Shown here: positions 1 through 7,886 of the stretch, piece by piece | Layout: each line of letters begins with the position of its first letter | Numbering within the stretch: position 1 is the first letter of the stretch | Translations under genes and position numbers: made by a program | NCBI GenBank assembly: GCA_040755275.1 | Contig: JBFMBE010000043.1 | Span: forward strand, 1 to 22,167 | Direction of reading: 5' to 3' | DNA: 22,167 bases | Origin: Desulfatirhabdium sp040755275 | GTDB lineage: Bacteria > Desulfobacterota > Desulfobacteria > Desulfobacterales > Desulfatirhabdiaceae | The notes under the pieces: generated by a model | Told to the model about the DNA's origin: nothing | The model's input: only the letters and a program-made list of their open reading frames with translations | Databases searched by the model: none

Positions 1-140
1 ACCAGCCTCTGCTTGCTGTCTGGCCATCCGTCCGATCCTACGAGATCGGGCGGCTGAGTTTTTTCGCAGCAGCGAAAAAGGTTCCCCAGTCACCCCGCGA
101 CTCGACAGAGACTTCCTGACTTTTTGCAGCGCCATCATGC
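1..140 (+). repeat. Dispersed intergenic repeat, copy A (left edge)
   Basis: Bases 1-127 match 22011-22137 with 5 mismatches. The part from about 51 to 137 also matches the inverted copy at 21675-21763. It holds an internal stem-loop (arms TTTTTCGC at 60-67 and GCGAAAAA at 72-79) and ends in GACTTTTTGC followed by GCCATCA, the end shared by the family. The last bases overlap the stop codon of the PHP gene. The repeat may extend left of the window. Confidence 0.9.
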
Positions 141-683
141 ATAGCAATTCCAGAAATCCCCCTTCCGAATCGATCGCAGAATGGCGTCTTTGTCTTTCCG
201 GCACTCCATTTCGATCCATGCCCTGCCGCATCCCAGACGTGTATGGGCGTCGTCTGTGGCGACCTTCACCAGATCGATTTCTTCAATGTCGTACTCCGGA
301 GTCTTGAATCCCCGGGAGGTGATTTCGATGGCATCCAGAGGGATCCGGGAACGCAGGACTTCGAGCCGTTCGATGACTTTTTCCACTGGAAGACCGAGTT
401 CCGATGGATGGTTGAATACCAACAAGCGCTCCGTTTCTCCCTCGATCCGGTTCACGTGGATATATCCTTTTTCAAAAACCGTCATTTCGATTCCCCGAAA
501 CACCAAAAGATTCGTCTGGATGTCATCGATTCGGTCATAGGCCGCAGATCGCAGCAGGTAGTCGTGATCCGTCAAGGCGATGAAGTCGAAATGAAGGCTT
601 TCGTAAACCCGGATGACCTGCTCGATGGTCAGCTCACCATCCGAGCAAGTCGTGTGGACGTGCAGAGCACCCCGCAGCAGCAT
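135..683 (-). CDS. PHP-domain metal-dependent phosphoesterase family protein
   Basis: The 182-residue product has the metal-binding motifs of the PHP (polymerase and histidinol phosphatase) superfamily. They are HVHTTCSDG (H8, H10, D15), LTDHD (residues 38-42), GIEMT (E66), a His in YIHVN (H76), NHP (H92) and DDAH (D144, D145, H147). Known members hydrolyse phosphoesters at a two- or three-metal centre, but the substrate cannot be read from sequence. The protein has no signal peptide, so it is probably cytoplasmic. It is the last gene of the minus-strand acyl-CoA dehydrogenase operon and starts 9 bases after the TetR stop. Its stop codon lies inside the end of repeat copy A, so the original C-terminus may have been trimmed. 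Family assignment is firm and role is unknown. Confidence 0.88.
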   Translation of the reverse strand: MLLRGALHVHTTCSDGELTIEQVIRVYESLHFDFIALTDHDYLLRSAAYDRIDDIQTNLLVFRGIEMTVFEKGYIHVNRIEGETERLLVFNHPSELGLPVEKVIERLEVLRSRIPLDAIEITSRGFKTPEYDIEEIDLVKVATDDAHTRLGCGRAWIEMECRKDKDAILRSIRKGDFWNCYA

Positions 684-692
684 GATCCATGC

Positions 693-1418
693 CTATGGCT
701 GGATCAGGCGGGTGATGCCGCCGATGATGAAATCCACCGCATCCCTGCCGATGGTGCACATCTCGTCGGCTCGGTCCTGCCAAATCATGTAGTGGTAGGC
801 CAGGCGCTCGAACATGCCCATGATACTGACGGCAATGACTTCCGCCGAGACGGCGCTCGAGAAACGGGCACCGCTGTTTTCGTTCATGCGGATCAGGGCG
901 TTTCGAACGTCACCGATCAGTTTTTCAAAGATCTGCTTGCGGTGAATCTCGACCTGGTTGCTTTGTCCAACCGATTCCCGGTAGATGATGACGATACGGT
1001 TCGGATATTTCCGGCAGAACTCGTCGAAGAAGATCTCACCGGCTCGACGGAACCCATCCAACTTGACGTCGGCCTTCCGGAATTCATTCCCGAGCATGTT
1101 CCTCAGTTCGAACCCGATTTCATCGAGCAGCTGGATGAGAAGGTCTTCCTTGTTCTTGAAATAGAAATAAACCGTTCCAACCGACACTTCGGCCAGATCG
1201 GCAATCTGCTCCATGCTCGTCTGGTGGTAGCCGCTGGTTGCAAACAAGTGTTCTGCGGACCGCAGAATGGTCTGGTACCGGGCTTCCCGTTCCCGCTGCC
1301 GCCGCAGGGCGCTTCGGGTGAGTGGTTTGGAGGATCGTTTGGCGATGGAGACTTCCGGTGCCGTGCCGTTTTCCATATCGACTGCCTTCGTTTGGGTGTT
1401 GCCGTTGGATCGCTTCAT
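693..1418 (-). CDS. TetR/AcrR-family transcriptional regulator
   Basis: I start this 241-residue protein at the ATG at 1418-1416, which overlaps the stop of the upstream acyl-CoA dehydrogenase as ATGA. A longer open frame reaches 1655, but that part lies inside the dehydrogenase gene. A basic, poorly conserved stretch of about 45 residues precedes the TetR_N helix-turn-helix at about 47-93, with TSMEQIADLAEVSVGTVYFY as recognition region and FKNKEDLL after it. The C-terminal ligand domain is variable, as in the family. Gene order (dehydrogenases upstream, transporter and acyl-CoA synthetase divergent) suggests that it represses one or both units in response to an acyl-CoA or free acid. That role is inference. 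Confidence 0.9.
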   Translation of the reverse strand: MKRSNGNTQTKAVDMENGTAPEVSIAKRSSKPLTRSALRRQREREARYQTILRSAEHLFATSGYHQTSMEQIADLAEVSVGTVYFYFKNKEDLLIQLLDEIGFELRNMLGNEFRKADVKLDGFRRAGEIFFDEFCRKYPNRIVIIYRESVGQSNQVEIHRKQIFEKLIGDVRNALIRMNENSGARFSSAVSAEVIAVSIMGMFERLAYHYMIWQDRADEMCTIGRDAVDFIIGGITRLIQP

Positions 1419-2539
1419 CGGTAGCCGAGCGCCTCGTCTCCAATGCGGACCCGGGCGATTTCGGTGGATGTGCCTGCGATCTGCGTGTATTTGGCACATC
1501 GATAGGCCAGCTCCGAGGTCGATGGTTCGAAATAGCCTTTTCCGGAAAGAATCTGAAGGGCTGCACCCGTGACGGCTTCGGCTGCTTCCGCACAGAACAC
1601 CTTGGCGCACAGCAGCAGCGATTCGACGTCTTCTCCCCCGTTCTCGACGCTCCATGCCGTTCGGTAGGCCAACAATTCGGCCGTCTGCAGTTGGGTGAGC
1701 ATCTCGGAGAGCTTGAAGCCGACTTCCTGATAGGCGATGATGGGTTTTCCGCCGCTTCGATGGGTCTTGGCATGGTTTTTGGCCTCTTCGAAGGCCGCCT
1801 TCATGAGCCCAATGGCAGAGGCGATCAGGATTTCGTTTTCGACGTTCTGCACACGGCCCATCAATACGCGCGGATCGAAACGTCCCGCCTGATTGGATTC
1901 AGGAATGCGGCAGCCATCGAAGGTAACGTGGGCAATGGCCGCACCGTCGTAGCCAAGCGCTTGAAGCCTCTCTCCAATCAAGACTCCGGGGGTATGGGTG
2001 GGTACCCAGAAGAGCCCGTAGCCGCCATCGACTACAGCTGTTACCAGCAGCACATCCGAAACAGGTGCGTTGACGACCCAGGACTTGGTGCCGTGGATCA
2101 ACCAATCGGTTCCGTCGGCTTGGGCCCTCGTGGTGAGTGGGTCGTTCACGACGTTCATCGTGGATTCTCGGAACGCGACTGCAGCAAGCCGTTTTCCCTC
2201 GAGAAGGTCCGCGCATTCGGCGGATGTCGTATCGGCTGAAACCGCCTGAAGGATTTTAATCGGAAGCCGGATTCCCATATCGACCGTCAGATGCAACGAC
2301 GGCGAGAAGGCTGCCAATTTCTGAGAGCAGGCCATGAGGCAGGCTCTGGAAAAGGTCGCCTGGTTGGTGACTGGAACATAGGGAAGGGACTGCAGGGAAC
2401 GGGCCGCCTGCAAGGCTCGGTTACGGACAGCTGGGATATCCGAACGCGCTTCGAACGTCCTCGGGTTTGGCCATCCGGCCAGGACCCCATCGAGTGCGTC
2501 CATGCGGGTGCGTTCTTCGGTTGTAAAATCGAAATTCAT
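1415..2539 (-). CDS. Divergent acyl-CoA dehydrogenase family protein
   Basis: The 374-residue protein has the acyl-CoA dehydrogenase layout: helical N-domain, beta domain with a WLIHGTKSWVVNA stretch (about 146-158), and a C-terminal helical domain ending in IAGTSTEIARVRIG. The family signature near 123-134 is degenerate (FRESTMNVVNDP instead of the usual SEPxAGSD). The catalytic Glu position before GT of typical short/medium-chain enzymes is Ala355. A Glu (E234) lies about where isovaleryl-CoA and long-chain dehydrogenases carry their base, so activity is possible but unproven. A ribosome site AAGGAG (2545-2550, minus) fixes the start. It is the second gene of the operon, after a canonical homologue, and is coupled to tetR by ATGA. 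It could act as a partner, an unusual-substrate enzyme or a non-catalytic paralogue. Confidence 0.85.
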   Translation of the reverse strand: MNFDFTTEERTRMDALDGVLAGWPNPRTFEARSDIPAVRNRALQAARSLQSLPYVPVTNQATFSRACLMACSQKLAAFSPSLHLTVDMGIRLPIKILQAVSADTTSAECADLLEGKRLAAVAFRESTMNVVNDPLTTRAQADGTDWLIHGTKSWVVNAPVSDVLLVTAVVDGGYGLFWVPTHTPGVLIGERLQALGYDGAAIAHVTFDGCRIPESNQAGRFDPRVLMGRVQNVENEILIASAIGLMKAAFEEAKNHAKTHRSGGKPIIAYQEVGFKLSEMLTQLQTAELLAYRTAWSVENGGEDVESLLLCAKVFCAEAAEAVTGAALQILSGKGYFEPSTSELAYRCAKYTQIAGTSTEIARVRIGDEALGYR

Positions 2540-2647
2540 GACGTCTCCTTGTGATAGGATGCGGAGTGTATCGCGCGGTGGCTTGCATGCAGTGCTGATA
2601 CGCTGCGGAGCATGGTTCCTGGATTCGCACCACGCATCGTTCTCTGT

Positions 2648-3790
2648 TTACATCAGCTTGGAAATGATCATTTTTTGAATTTCGCTCGTTCCTCCGCCGA
2701 TGGGAGCCAGGCGGCTGTCGCGAAAGATACGCTCCACATCGAATTCATGGGTGTAGCCATATCCGCCGTGAAGAACGACCGCATCGTTGGTGGGTTTGAG
2801 GCTCCAGTCGCCCACAAAGAGCTTTGCAACGGCAGCCTCCAGATGGTTGAGCGGTCTTCCCTGATCCTTGCACCAGGCGATTCGGTAGACAAGGGCGCGG
2901 GCCGCCTCGCCGAAAATCCGGATGTCTGCAAGCTTGTGCTTGATGGCCTGAAACTGGCCGATGGGCCGTCCGAACTGAACCCTTCCCTTGGCATATTGGG
3001 CGCATTTCTTCAGCAGATAGGTGGCCGAGCCAACGAAAGGAGCCAGCAGGGCCGAACGGTCCCATTCCACGGTCTGCATAGCCATCAAAAAACCTTCGCC
3101 CTCCTTGCCCAGAAGGTTTTCTGCCGGAAGGGCGCAATCCTGAAAAATGAGCTCCGATGTGTGGGATGTGCGAACGCCCATCTTAATGAGCGGTGGACCG
3201 GCGCTGAATCCGGGGGTTCCCTTTTCGACGATGAAGGCGGAAATCCCGGCGTGCTGCGCTTCCGGGTTGGTCTTGGCATATACGACAGCCACATCCGCGA
3301 TAGGGCCATTGGTGATCCACATCTTGGTACCATTCAGGACATAGGTATCGCCTTTCTTCTCGGCGACGGTGCGCATCGAAGCGACATCGGATCCGGCATC
3401 CGGTTCCGAAAGCCCCATACAGCCGATCCATTCTCCGGAGGCCAGTTTCGGGATGTATTTCTTGCGTTGGGCATCGGTTGCATGGCGGAAAATGGTGTCT
3501 GCACATAGGAATGTGTGGGCGCCGTATGCCAGGGTGAGTCCTCCATCGACCCCTGCCTCCCCCAGGGCTTCACCAGCCAGCACGGTCGTGATGACATCCG
3601 CACCCTGGCCACCCAATTCTTCAGGGAAATGAAGTCCCAGAATTCCGAACTCTCCCATTTTTCGAAACGACTCGAAGTCGAATTCCCCTTTCAGGTCGTG
3701 CTCCCGGACCCGAGGGACGATTTCTTTCTTTGCGAATTGAACGACTTCTTTCTTGAACAGCAGCTGTTCTCTAGTGAAGGCGAAATCCAT
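2648..3790 (-). CDS. Acyl-CoA dehydrogenase
   Basis: This FAD enzyme of 380 residues would oxidise an acyl-CoA to its 2,3-enoyl-CoA and pass electrons to ETF. The family signature is intact: GLSEPDAGSD at 126-135, then NGTKMWITNG (153-162), GRVQFGRPIGQFQAIK (269-284) and HGGYGYTHEF (341-350). Near the C-terminus LAPIGGGTSEIQ places Gly366 where MCAD-type enzymes have catalytic Glu. The alternative helix position used by isovaleryl-CoA dehydrogenase falls on Asp244 (EWDRS), so the catalytic base is uncertain. The start has AGGAG (3798-3802, minus) in front. It is the first gene of the minus-strand operon, divergent from the transporter genes, which fits degradation of an imported acid. Exact chain or ring specificity cannot be read. 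Confidence 0.93.
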   Translation of the reverse strand: MDFAFTREQLLFKKEVVQFAKKEIVPRVREHDLKGEFDFESFRKMGEFGILGLHFPEELGGQGADVITTVLAGEALGEAGVDGGLTLAYGAHTFLCADTIFRHATDAQRKKYIPKLASGEWIGCMGLSEPDAGSDVASMRTVAEKKGDTYVLNGTKMWITNGPIADVAVVYAKTNPEAQHAGISAFIVEKGTPGFSAGPPLIKMGVRTSHTSELIFQDCALPAENLLGKEGEGFLMAMQTVEWDRSALLAPFVGSATYLLKKCAQYAKGRVQFGRPIGQFQAIKHKLADIRIFGEAARALVYRIAWCKDQGRPLNHLEAAVAKLFVGDWSLKPTNDAVVLHGGYGYTHEFDVERIFRDSRLAPIGGGTSEIQKMIISKLM

Positions 3791-3840
3791 TGCCGTTCTC
3801 CTGTTAATGGTTGAAGCGGGATGATCTCTTGTTGAGATTC

Positions 3841-3869
3841 ACCCTATCGCTTCCTTCCTGATACGTCAA
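3841..3869 (-). promoter_or_regulatory. Candidate sigma70-type promoter for the dehydrogenase operon
   Basis: On the minus strand TTGACG (3869-3864) is followed after exactly 17 bases by TAGGGT (3846-3841). The -35 box is good and the -10 box is weak. Transcription would start near 3834, giving a leader of about 45 bases before the ATG at 3790. Confidence 0.35.
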
Positions 3870-3944
3870 GAGATTTTTGAATAATTTTATAATTTCGAAT
3901 AAGGTTCAAGTTTCGAAGCCTTTGCCTGTATGCAAGTACCTGTG

Positions 3945-4033
3945 TTGCTGCTGCGAAAAAGGCGTCCCCGACCCCATGCTCAGGCCCGGCAATCGATGAA
4001 ATCGGGGTAGATACGACTTTTTGTGAGGCCATC
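3945..4033 (+). repeat. Dispersed intergenic repeat, copy B (diverged)
   Basis: The family start GCTGCTGCGAAAAAGG and the end GACTTTTTGTGAGGCCATCA are clear. The interior differs from copy A and contains an inverted pair CCCCGA (3966-3971) and TCGGGG (4002-4007). It sits between the two divergent promoters of the dehydrogenase and transporter operons. Spurious short frames run through it. Confidence 0.75.
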
Positions 4034-4062
4034 ATTTTTTTTGATAAGCCTATCTTTTCTTC

Positions 4063-4091
4063 TTGACTAAATGGATTCCATCCAATATTAA
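4063..4091 (+). promoter_or_regulatory. Candidate sigma70-type promoter for the transporter operon
   Basis: TTGACT (4063-4068) and TATTAA (4086-4091) are separated by 17 bases in an AT-rich stretch unlike the surrounding DNA. The start would be near 4098, about 100 bases before the GTG of the first transporter gene. No operator can be assigned with confidence. Confidence 0.45.
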
Positions 4092-4180
4092 ATCGAATAA
4101 AAACTAAATCATCTTCAAATAGTGATTTCATGTCAACGACATCAAATCGTAACTTCTTGAATTCTTATCCATAATAGATA

Positions 4181-4200
4181 AAAGGAGGATGTAACGGGTG
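4181..4200 (+). promoter_or_regulatory. Strong ribosome site with start-stop codon before livG
   Basis: AAAGGAGG (4181-4188) is followed at once by ATGTAA (4189-4194), an AUG directly followed by a stop codon, and then by the GTG start at 4198. The Shine-Dalgarno to GTG spacing is 9 bases, which supports GTG as the true start. The ATG sits directly against the Shine-Dalgarno and is unlikely to be used efficiently. Confidence 0.6.
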
Positions 4201-5016
4201 CAAGCCAAGCCGAATCCTTCCGAAGAAGTCCTTCTCGAACTTCAGGATGTTTCCATGTATTTTGGGAAAGTGACCGCCCTCTCGGAAGTGAGTCTTCAGA
4301 TCCGCAAGGGGGAGATTCATTCCGTCATCGGACCCAACGGTGCCGGAAAAACCGTCATGATGAACTGTATCAGCGGGGTGTATCGCCCCCAAAAAGGAGA
4401 GGTGCGATATCGCGGCAAGGTCATCAACCATCTACGGCCCTATGAGCGGGCCAAACTCGGCATTTCCCGGACCTTTCAAAAAGTGGAGGTCTTCGGGGGA
4501 ATGACGGTGCTCGATAACATCCGACTCGGTCGGCATATCCACATGAAGTCCGGCATTTTGAGCGGGGCTATCTATAAAGGAAAGACGGCCCGAGAGGAGA
4601 TTGAACACCGCAAATTCATCGAGGAAGAGATCATCGACCTGCTCGAAATCGAGCATATCCGGAACAAGCCGGTCGGCATGCTGCCCTATGGTTTGCAGAA
4701 ACGGGTGGAGCTCGGCAGAGCGCTTGCCCTGGAGCCGGAGCTGCTGATTCTCGACGAACCCCTTGCAGGACTCAACCTCGAAGAGGTCGAAGACATGGCC
4801 CGGTTCATTCTCGATGTCAACGAGGAAAAGCGCTGGCAGGTAACCTGCCTTCTGGTAGAGCACGACATGGGGGTAGTGATGGATCTGTCGGATCGGGTAT
4901 TCGTCCTAAATTTCGGGAACATGATCATGGACGGAACTCCGGCGGAGGTTCAGAGCAATCCGGACGTCATCAAGGCCTATCTCGGGGAAGAGGACCTGTA
5001 TGCAACCAGAGCATGA
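4198..5016 (+). CDS. livG: Branched-chain amino acid-type ABC transporter ATPase (LivG-like)
   Basis: This 272-residue cytoplasmic ATPase of the HAAT/Liv transporter family powers import through LivH/LivM. Walker A is GPNGAGKT (45-52), the Q-loop Gln is 94 (ISRTFQ), the signature is LPYGLQKR (162-169, the usual LivG variant), Walker B is LLILDEP (182-188) and the switch His is 222 (VEHD). It starts with GTG, supported by AAAGGAGG upstream. It is the first gene of a seven-gene plus-strand operon and overlaps the acyl-CoA synthetase by 17 bases. The substrate is probably not simply leucine: the operon encodes an acyl-CoA synthetase, so a hydrophobic carboxylic acid is a reasonable guess. Confidence 0.93.
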   Translation: MQAKPNPSEEVLLELQDVSMYFGKVTALSEVSLQIRKGEIHSVIGPNGAGKTVMMNCISGVYRPQKGEVRYRGKVINHLRPYERAKLGISRTFQKVEVFGGMTVLDNIRLGRHIHMKSGILSGAIYKGKTAREEIEHRKFIEEEIIDLLEIEHIRNKPVGMLPYGLQKRVELGRALALEPELLILDEPLAGLNLEEVEDMARFILDVNEEKRWQVTCLLVEHDMGVVMDLSDRVFVLNFGNMIMDGTPAEVQSNPDVIKAYLGEEDLYATRA

Positions 5017-6946
5017 TCTCAACAAACCATTCGATGCCACAGCCGAAATCACCACCGATCTCACCATTCCACGACTTTTCTATCGTCAAGCCAAGCGTTT
5101 CGGAGCCAACCGGGTGGCCATGCGCGAGAAGGAATATGGCATTTGGCGGCCGATCACCTGGCAGGAATATCTGGACAATGTCCGAGCGATCGCCCTCGGT
5201 CTCATCCGATTGGGGCTGGAGCCGGGAGACAAGGTTTCCATGATGGGGGCCAATCGGCCCGAAGGTCTGTGGGCCGAGATGGCGGCCCTGTGTGCCGGAG
5301 GGATCGGGGTATGGCTGTTTCAAGATTGTTTGATGGAGGAGGTTCGCTACATCATCGACCACTCGGATACGAAATTCCTTTTCGGGGAAGGGCAGGAAGA
5401 AGTCGACAAGGCCCTTTCCGTCGTGAACGAGTGCCCGAAACTCCAGAAAATCATCTGGGATGATCCCAAGGGGATGCGCCATTACCATCAGAAGATCCTG
5501 ATGAGCCTCGAGGAGGTGAAGGCACTGGGTCGGGAACTCGATCGGGAAAAGCCCGAGCTGTTCGAGCAATTGATCCAAAGAGGGCATGGCGACGACACGG
5601 CCTTGCTCTTCTATACGTCGGGGACGACATCCCTTCCCAAGGGGGCGCTGCTCTCCCACCACAACATGCTCTCCATGGGGCAGAGTCTCATGTCTGTCGA
5701 CCCCTGCTTTCCGACAGACGACTATGTATCCTATCTGCCTTTTGCCTGGATCGGCGAACAGATGATGTCCATTTCCTGCGGACTTCAGATCGGATATACG
5801 ATCAATTTCCCCGAATCCCCCGAGACGGCTCAAGAGAACATCCGGGATATCGGCCCACACGTCATGTTCGCTCCCCCCCGCATGTACGAACAGATGACCC
5901 GGACGGTCCAGGTCAAGTACCTCGATGCCACCTGGCTGAAGCGGACCATGTACAACCTCGCTAGTCGTATCGGGTATCACATGGCTGACCTCAAATTCCA
6001 GAAAAAACCCATTCCACCAGTCTGGCGGTTTCTATCCTGGTTCGCCTACATCACGGTTCAAAAGAAACTGAAGGACCATTTGGGGCTGTCGCGGGTGCGG
6101 AATGCCTACACCGGTGGGGCGGCCATGGGACCGGACCATTTCCGGTTTTTCCATGCCATGGGAGTGAACCTCAAGCAGATCTACGGCCAGACGGAAGTCG
6201 CCGGCATTTCGGTGGTCCACCGCAATGGAGACATCAAGTTCGACACCGTCGGACTCCCCATCCCGGGAACCGAAATTCGAATCACCGAAGAGGGCGAAAT
6301 CATCACGAAGAGCGCTTCTGTGTTCAAGGGATATTACAAAAATCCCGAAGCCACGGCCAAGGCGATACGCAATGGATGGCTGCACTCCGACGACAAGGGG
6401 TTTATCGACGACGACGGACATCTGGTCGTCTTTGACAGGACCAAGGATGTATTCACCCTGCGGGACGGAAAGCTCTTTTCCCCACAGTATCTCGAAACCC
6501 GGCTCAAATTCAGCCCATACATCAAGGACTCCTGGGTGATTGGAGACAGGAAGCCGTTCATCACGGCCGTTCTCTGCATCGATTATTCCGTCGTCGGCAA
6601 GTGGGCCGACGAGCGCAAGATGAACTACACCAATTACCAAGAATTGTCCCAGAAACCCGAAGTCTATGACCTCATCGAAAAACAGATCCGTCAGGCCAAC
6701 AAGGACCTACCCGAGGCGGCTCGCGTGTATCGGTTCACGAACCTTTATAAGGAATTCGATGCGGACGACGACGAACTGACCAGAACCCGCAAGCTCCGTC
6801 GCGCTTTTGTGGAAAAGCGCTACAAGGAAATCCTCGATGCCCTCTATTCCGATACGGATACGGTGCACATCGATACGACGATCAAATACGAGGATGGCAG
6901 GCTGTCACATGTGGTGACGGATTTGGCGATACGAACGATTACGTGA
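5000..6946 (+). CDS. AMP-forming long-chain-type acyl-CoA synthetase
   Basis: This 648-residue adenylate-forming enzyme would activate a carboxylic acid with ATP and CoA. The phosphate loop is YTSGTTSLPKG (205-215). Later motifs are YGQTEVAG (395-402), the ATP-ribose Asp region HSDDKGFIDDDG (462-473), FDRTKD (478-483) and the C-terminal lysine in TRTRKLRR (K598). Length and the FTLRDGKLFSPQYLE stretch fit the long-chain/bubblegum-like ligases rather than acetyl-CoA synthetase. No transmembrane segment or signal peptide is seen. It lies between two transporter subunits, overlaps livG by 17 bases and ends 14 bases before livH, so it should be made in step with the transporter. Vectorial activation of the imported acid is inference. 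Chain or ring specificity is unknown. Confidence 0.93.
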   Translation: MQPEHDLNKPFDATAEITTDLTIPRLFYRQAKRFGANRVAMREKEYGIWRPITWQEYLDNVRAIALGLIRLGLEPGDKVSMMGANRPEGLWAEMAALCAGGIGVWLFQDCLMEEVRYIIDHSDTKFLFGEGQEEVDKALSVVNECPKLQKIIWDDPKGMRHYHQKILMSLEEVKALGRELDREKPELFEQLIQRGHGDDTALLFYTSGTTSLPKGALLSHHNMLSMGQSLMSVDPCFPTDDYVSYLPFAWIGEQMMSISCGLQIGYTINFPESPETAQENIRDIGPHVMFAPPRMYEQMTRTVQVKYLDATWLKRTMYNLASRIGYHMADLKFQKKPIPPVWRFLSWFAYITVQKKLKDHLGLSRVRNAYTGGAAMGPDHFRFFHAMGVNLKQIYGQTEVAGISVVHRNGDIKFDTVGLPIPGTEIRITEEGEIITKSASVFKGYYKNPEATAKAIRNGWLHSDDKGFIDDDGHLVVFDRTKDVFTLRDGKLFSPQYLETRLKFSPYIKDSWVIGDRKPFITAVLCIDYSVVGKWADERKMNYTNYQELSQKPEVYDLIEKQIRQANKDLPEAARVYRFTNLYKEFDADDDELTRTRKLRRAFVEKRYKEILDALYSDTDTVHIDTTIKYEDGRLSHVVTDLAIRTIT

Positions 6947-6960
6947 TTGGAGACCGAATC

Positions 6961-7845
6961 ATGGACCTCTTTCTAATGACCATTGCTACAGGACTCATGG
7001 TCGGCGGCATTTACGCCCTGGTTGCCCTCGGATGGGTGCTGATCTACAAATGTTCCGGGGTACTCAACCTGGCGATGGGAGAAATGACCCTGATCGGTGC
7101 CTATACATCCCTCAGTTTCTATACCATGGGGGTTCCCTTCTTGGCATCGTTGGCCATTTCCCTGATCATCGGGTTCATCCTGGGAATTTTAACCGAGCGC
7201 GTCTTCCTGGATCGGCTCATCGGAGAACCGGTTCTGGCGGTCATCATGGTGACCGTGGGGTTGAGTTTCTTTTTCAAGGGAATCGTCGAGCTGATCTGGG
7301 GAACGGACACCCGGGTTTTCGATCCACCGGTATTTTCCATGGAACCCATCAAATTCGGTCCTATTGTGGTTGGTCAGGTGTATGTATGGAGTTTTGTGGC
7401 AGCCATGATCCTTTTGGTCATTTTCGTCAGCTTCTTCAAATACACCCAATGGGGGTTGTCGATGCAGGCCACTGCGGACGACGAAATGGCTGCACTCTCC
7501 GTTGGGGTGAGTGCCCGCTTCGTCTATGCGGCGGCCTGGTCCATCGCCTTTATGGCAGCCGGTGTCGGTGGGACATTGTTGGGCAATATCAACGGCCTGA
7601 ACATTTCCGTCGGTTATCTGGGACTTCTGGTGCTTCCCGCCGTTGTTCTGGGAGGACTCAATTCGGTACCTGGCGCCATCGTCGGCGGGCTCATCATCGG
7701 GGTCTTGCAGAACCTCACCGGTGCCTATCTCGACAAGTATTTTCCTGGAGGTGTCAAGGAAATCGCACCATTTGTATTCATGGCCATTTTTCTGCTGTTC
7801 AAACCCCATGGTCTCTGGGGCTGGGAACGGATTGAGCGGGTATAG
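6961..7845 (+). CDS. livH: Branched-chain amino acid-type ABC permease (LivH-like)
   Basis: This 294-residue inner-membrane permease has mainly hydrophobic segments and the conserved LivH stretch LNLAMGEMTLIGAY (residues about 35-48). It also has a SVGVSARFVYAAAW-like cytoplasmic loop and GLLVLPAVVLGGLNSVPGAI near the end. I choose the ATG at 6961 because GGAG (6949-6952) lies 8 bases before it. A GTG at 6943, overlapping the ligase stop as GTGA, would add six residues and cannot be excluded. It forms the channel with LivM. Family assignment is firm and the transported compound is not known. Confidence 0.93.
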   Translation: MDLFLMTIATGLMVGGIYALVALGWVLIYKCSGVLNLAMGEMTLIGAYTSLSFYTMGVPFLASLAISLIIGFILGILTERVFLDRLIGEPVLAVIMVTVGLSFFFKGIVELIWGTDTRVFDPPVFSMEPIKFGPIVVGQVYVWSFVAAMILLVIFVSFFKYTQWGLSMQATADDEMAALSVGVSARFVYAAAWSIAFMAAGVGGTLLGNINGLNISVGYLGLLVLPAVVLGGLNSVPGAIVGGLIIGVLQNLTGAYLDKYFPGGVKEIAPFVFMAIFLLFKPHGLWGWERIERV

Positions 7846-7886
7846 CGATTTCGAACCGGATGTTCACTTGAAGAGGATCTTCACCC

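Noticed and set aside
243..1424. 393-codon plus-strand open frame
   Set aside because: It is antisense to the PHP and TetR genes, whose motifs and ATGA coupling are clear; its own sequence has no recognisable motif.
1419..1655. N-terminal extension of the TetR protein
   Set aside because: It lies fully inside the upstream acyl-CoA dehydrogenase in another frame, is arginine-rich and low in sense, and the ATG at 1418 gives a standard coupled start.
3844..4131. 95-codon minus-strand frame in the divergent region
   Set aside because: It runs through repeat copy B and both promoter candidates, has no ribosome site, and its middle is a translation of the dispersed repeat.
4970..5980. 336-codon minus-strand frame
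   Set aside because: Antisense to the acyl-CoA synthetase, whose motifs are intact throughout.
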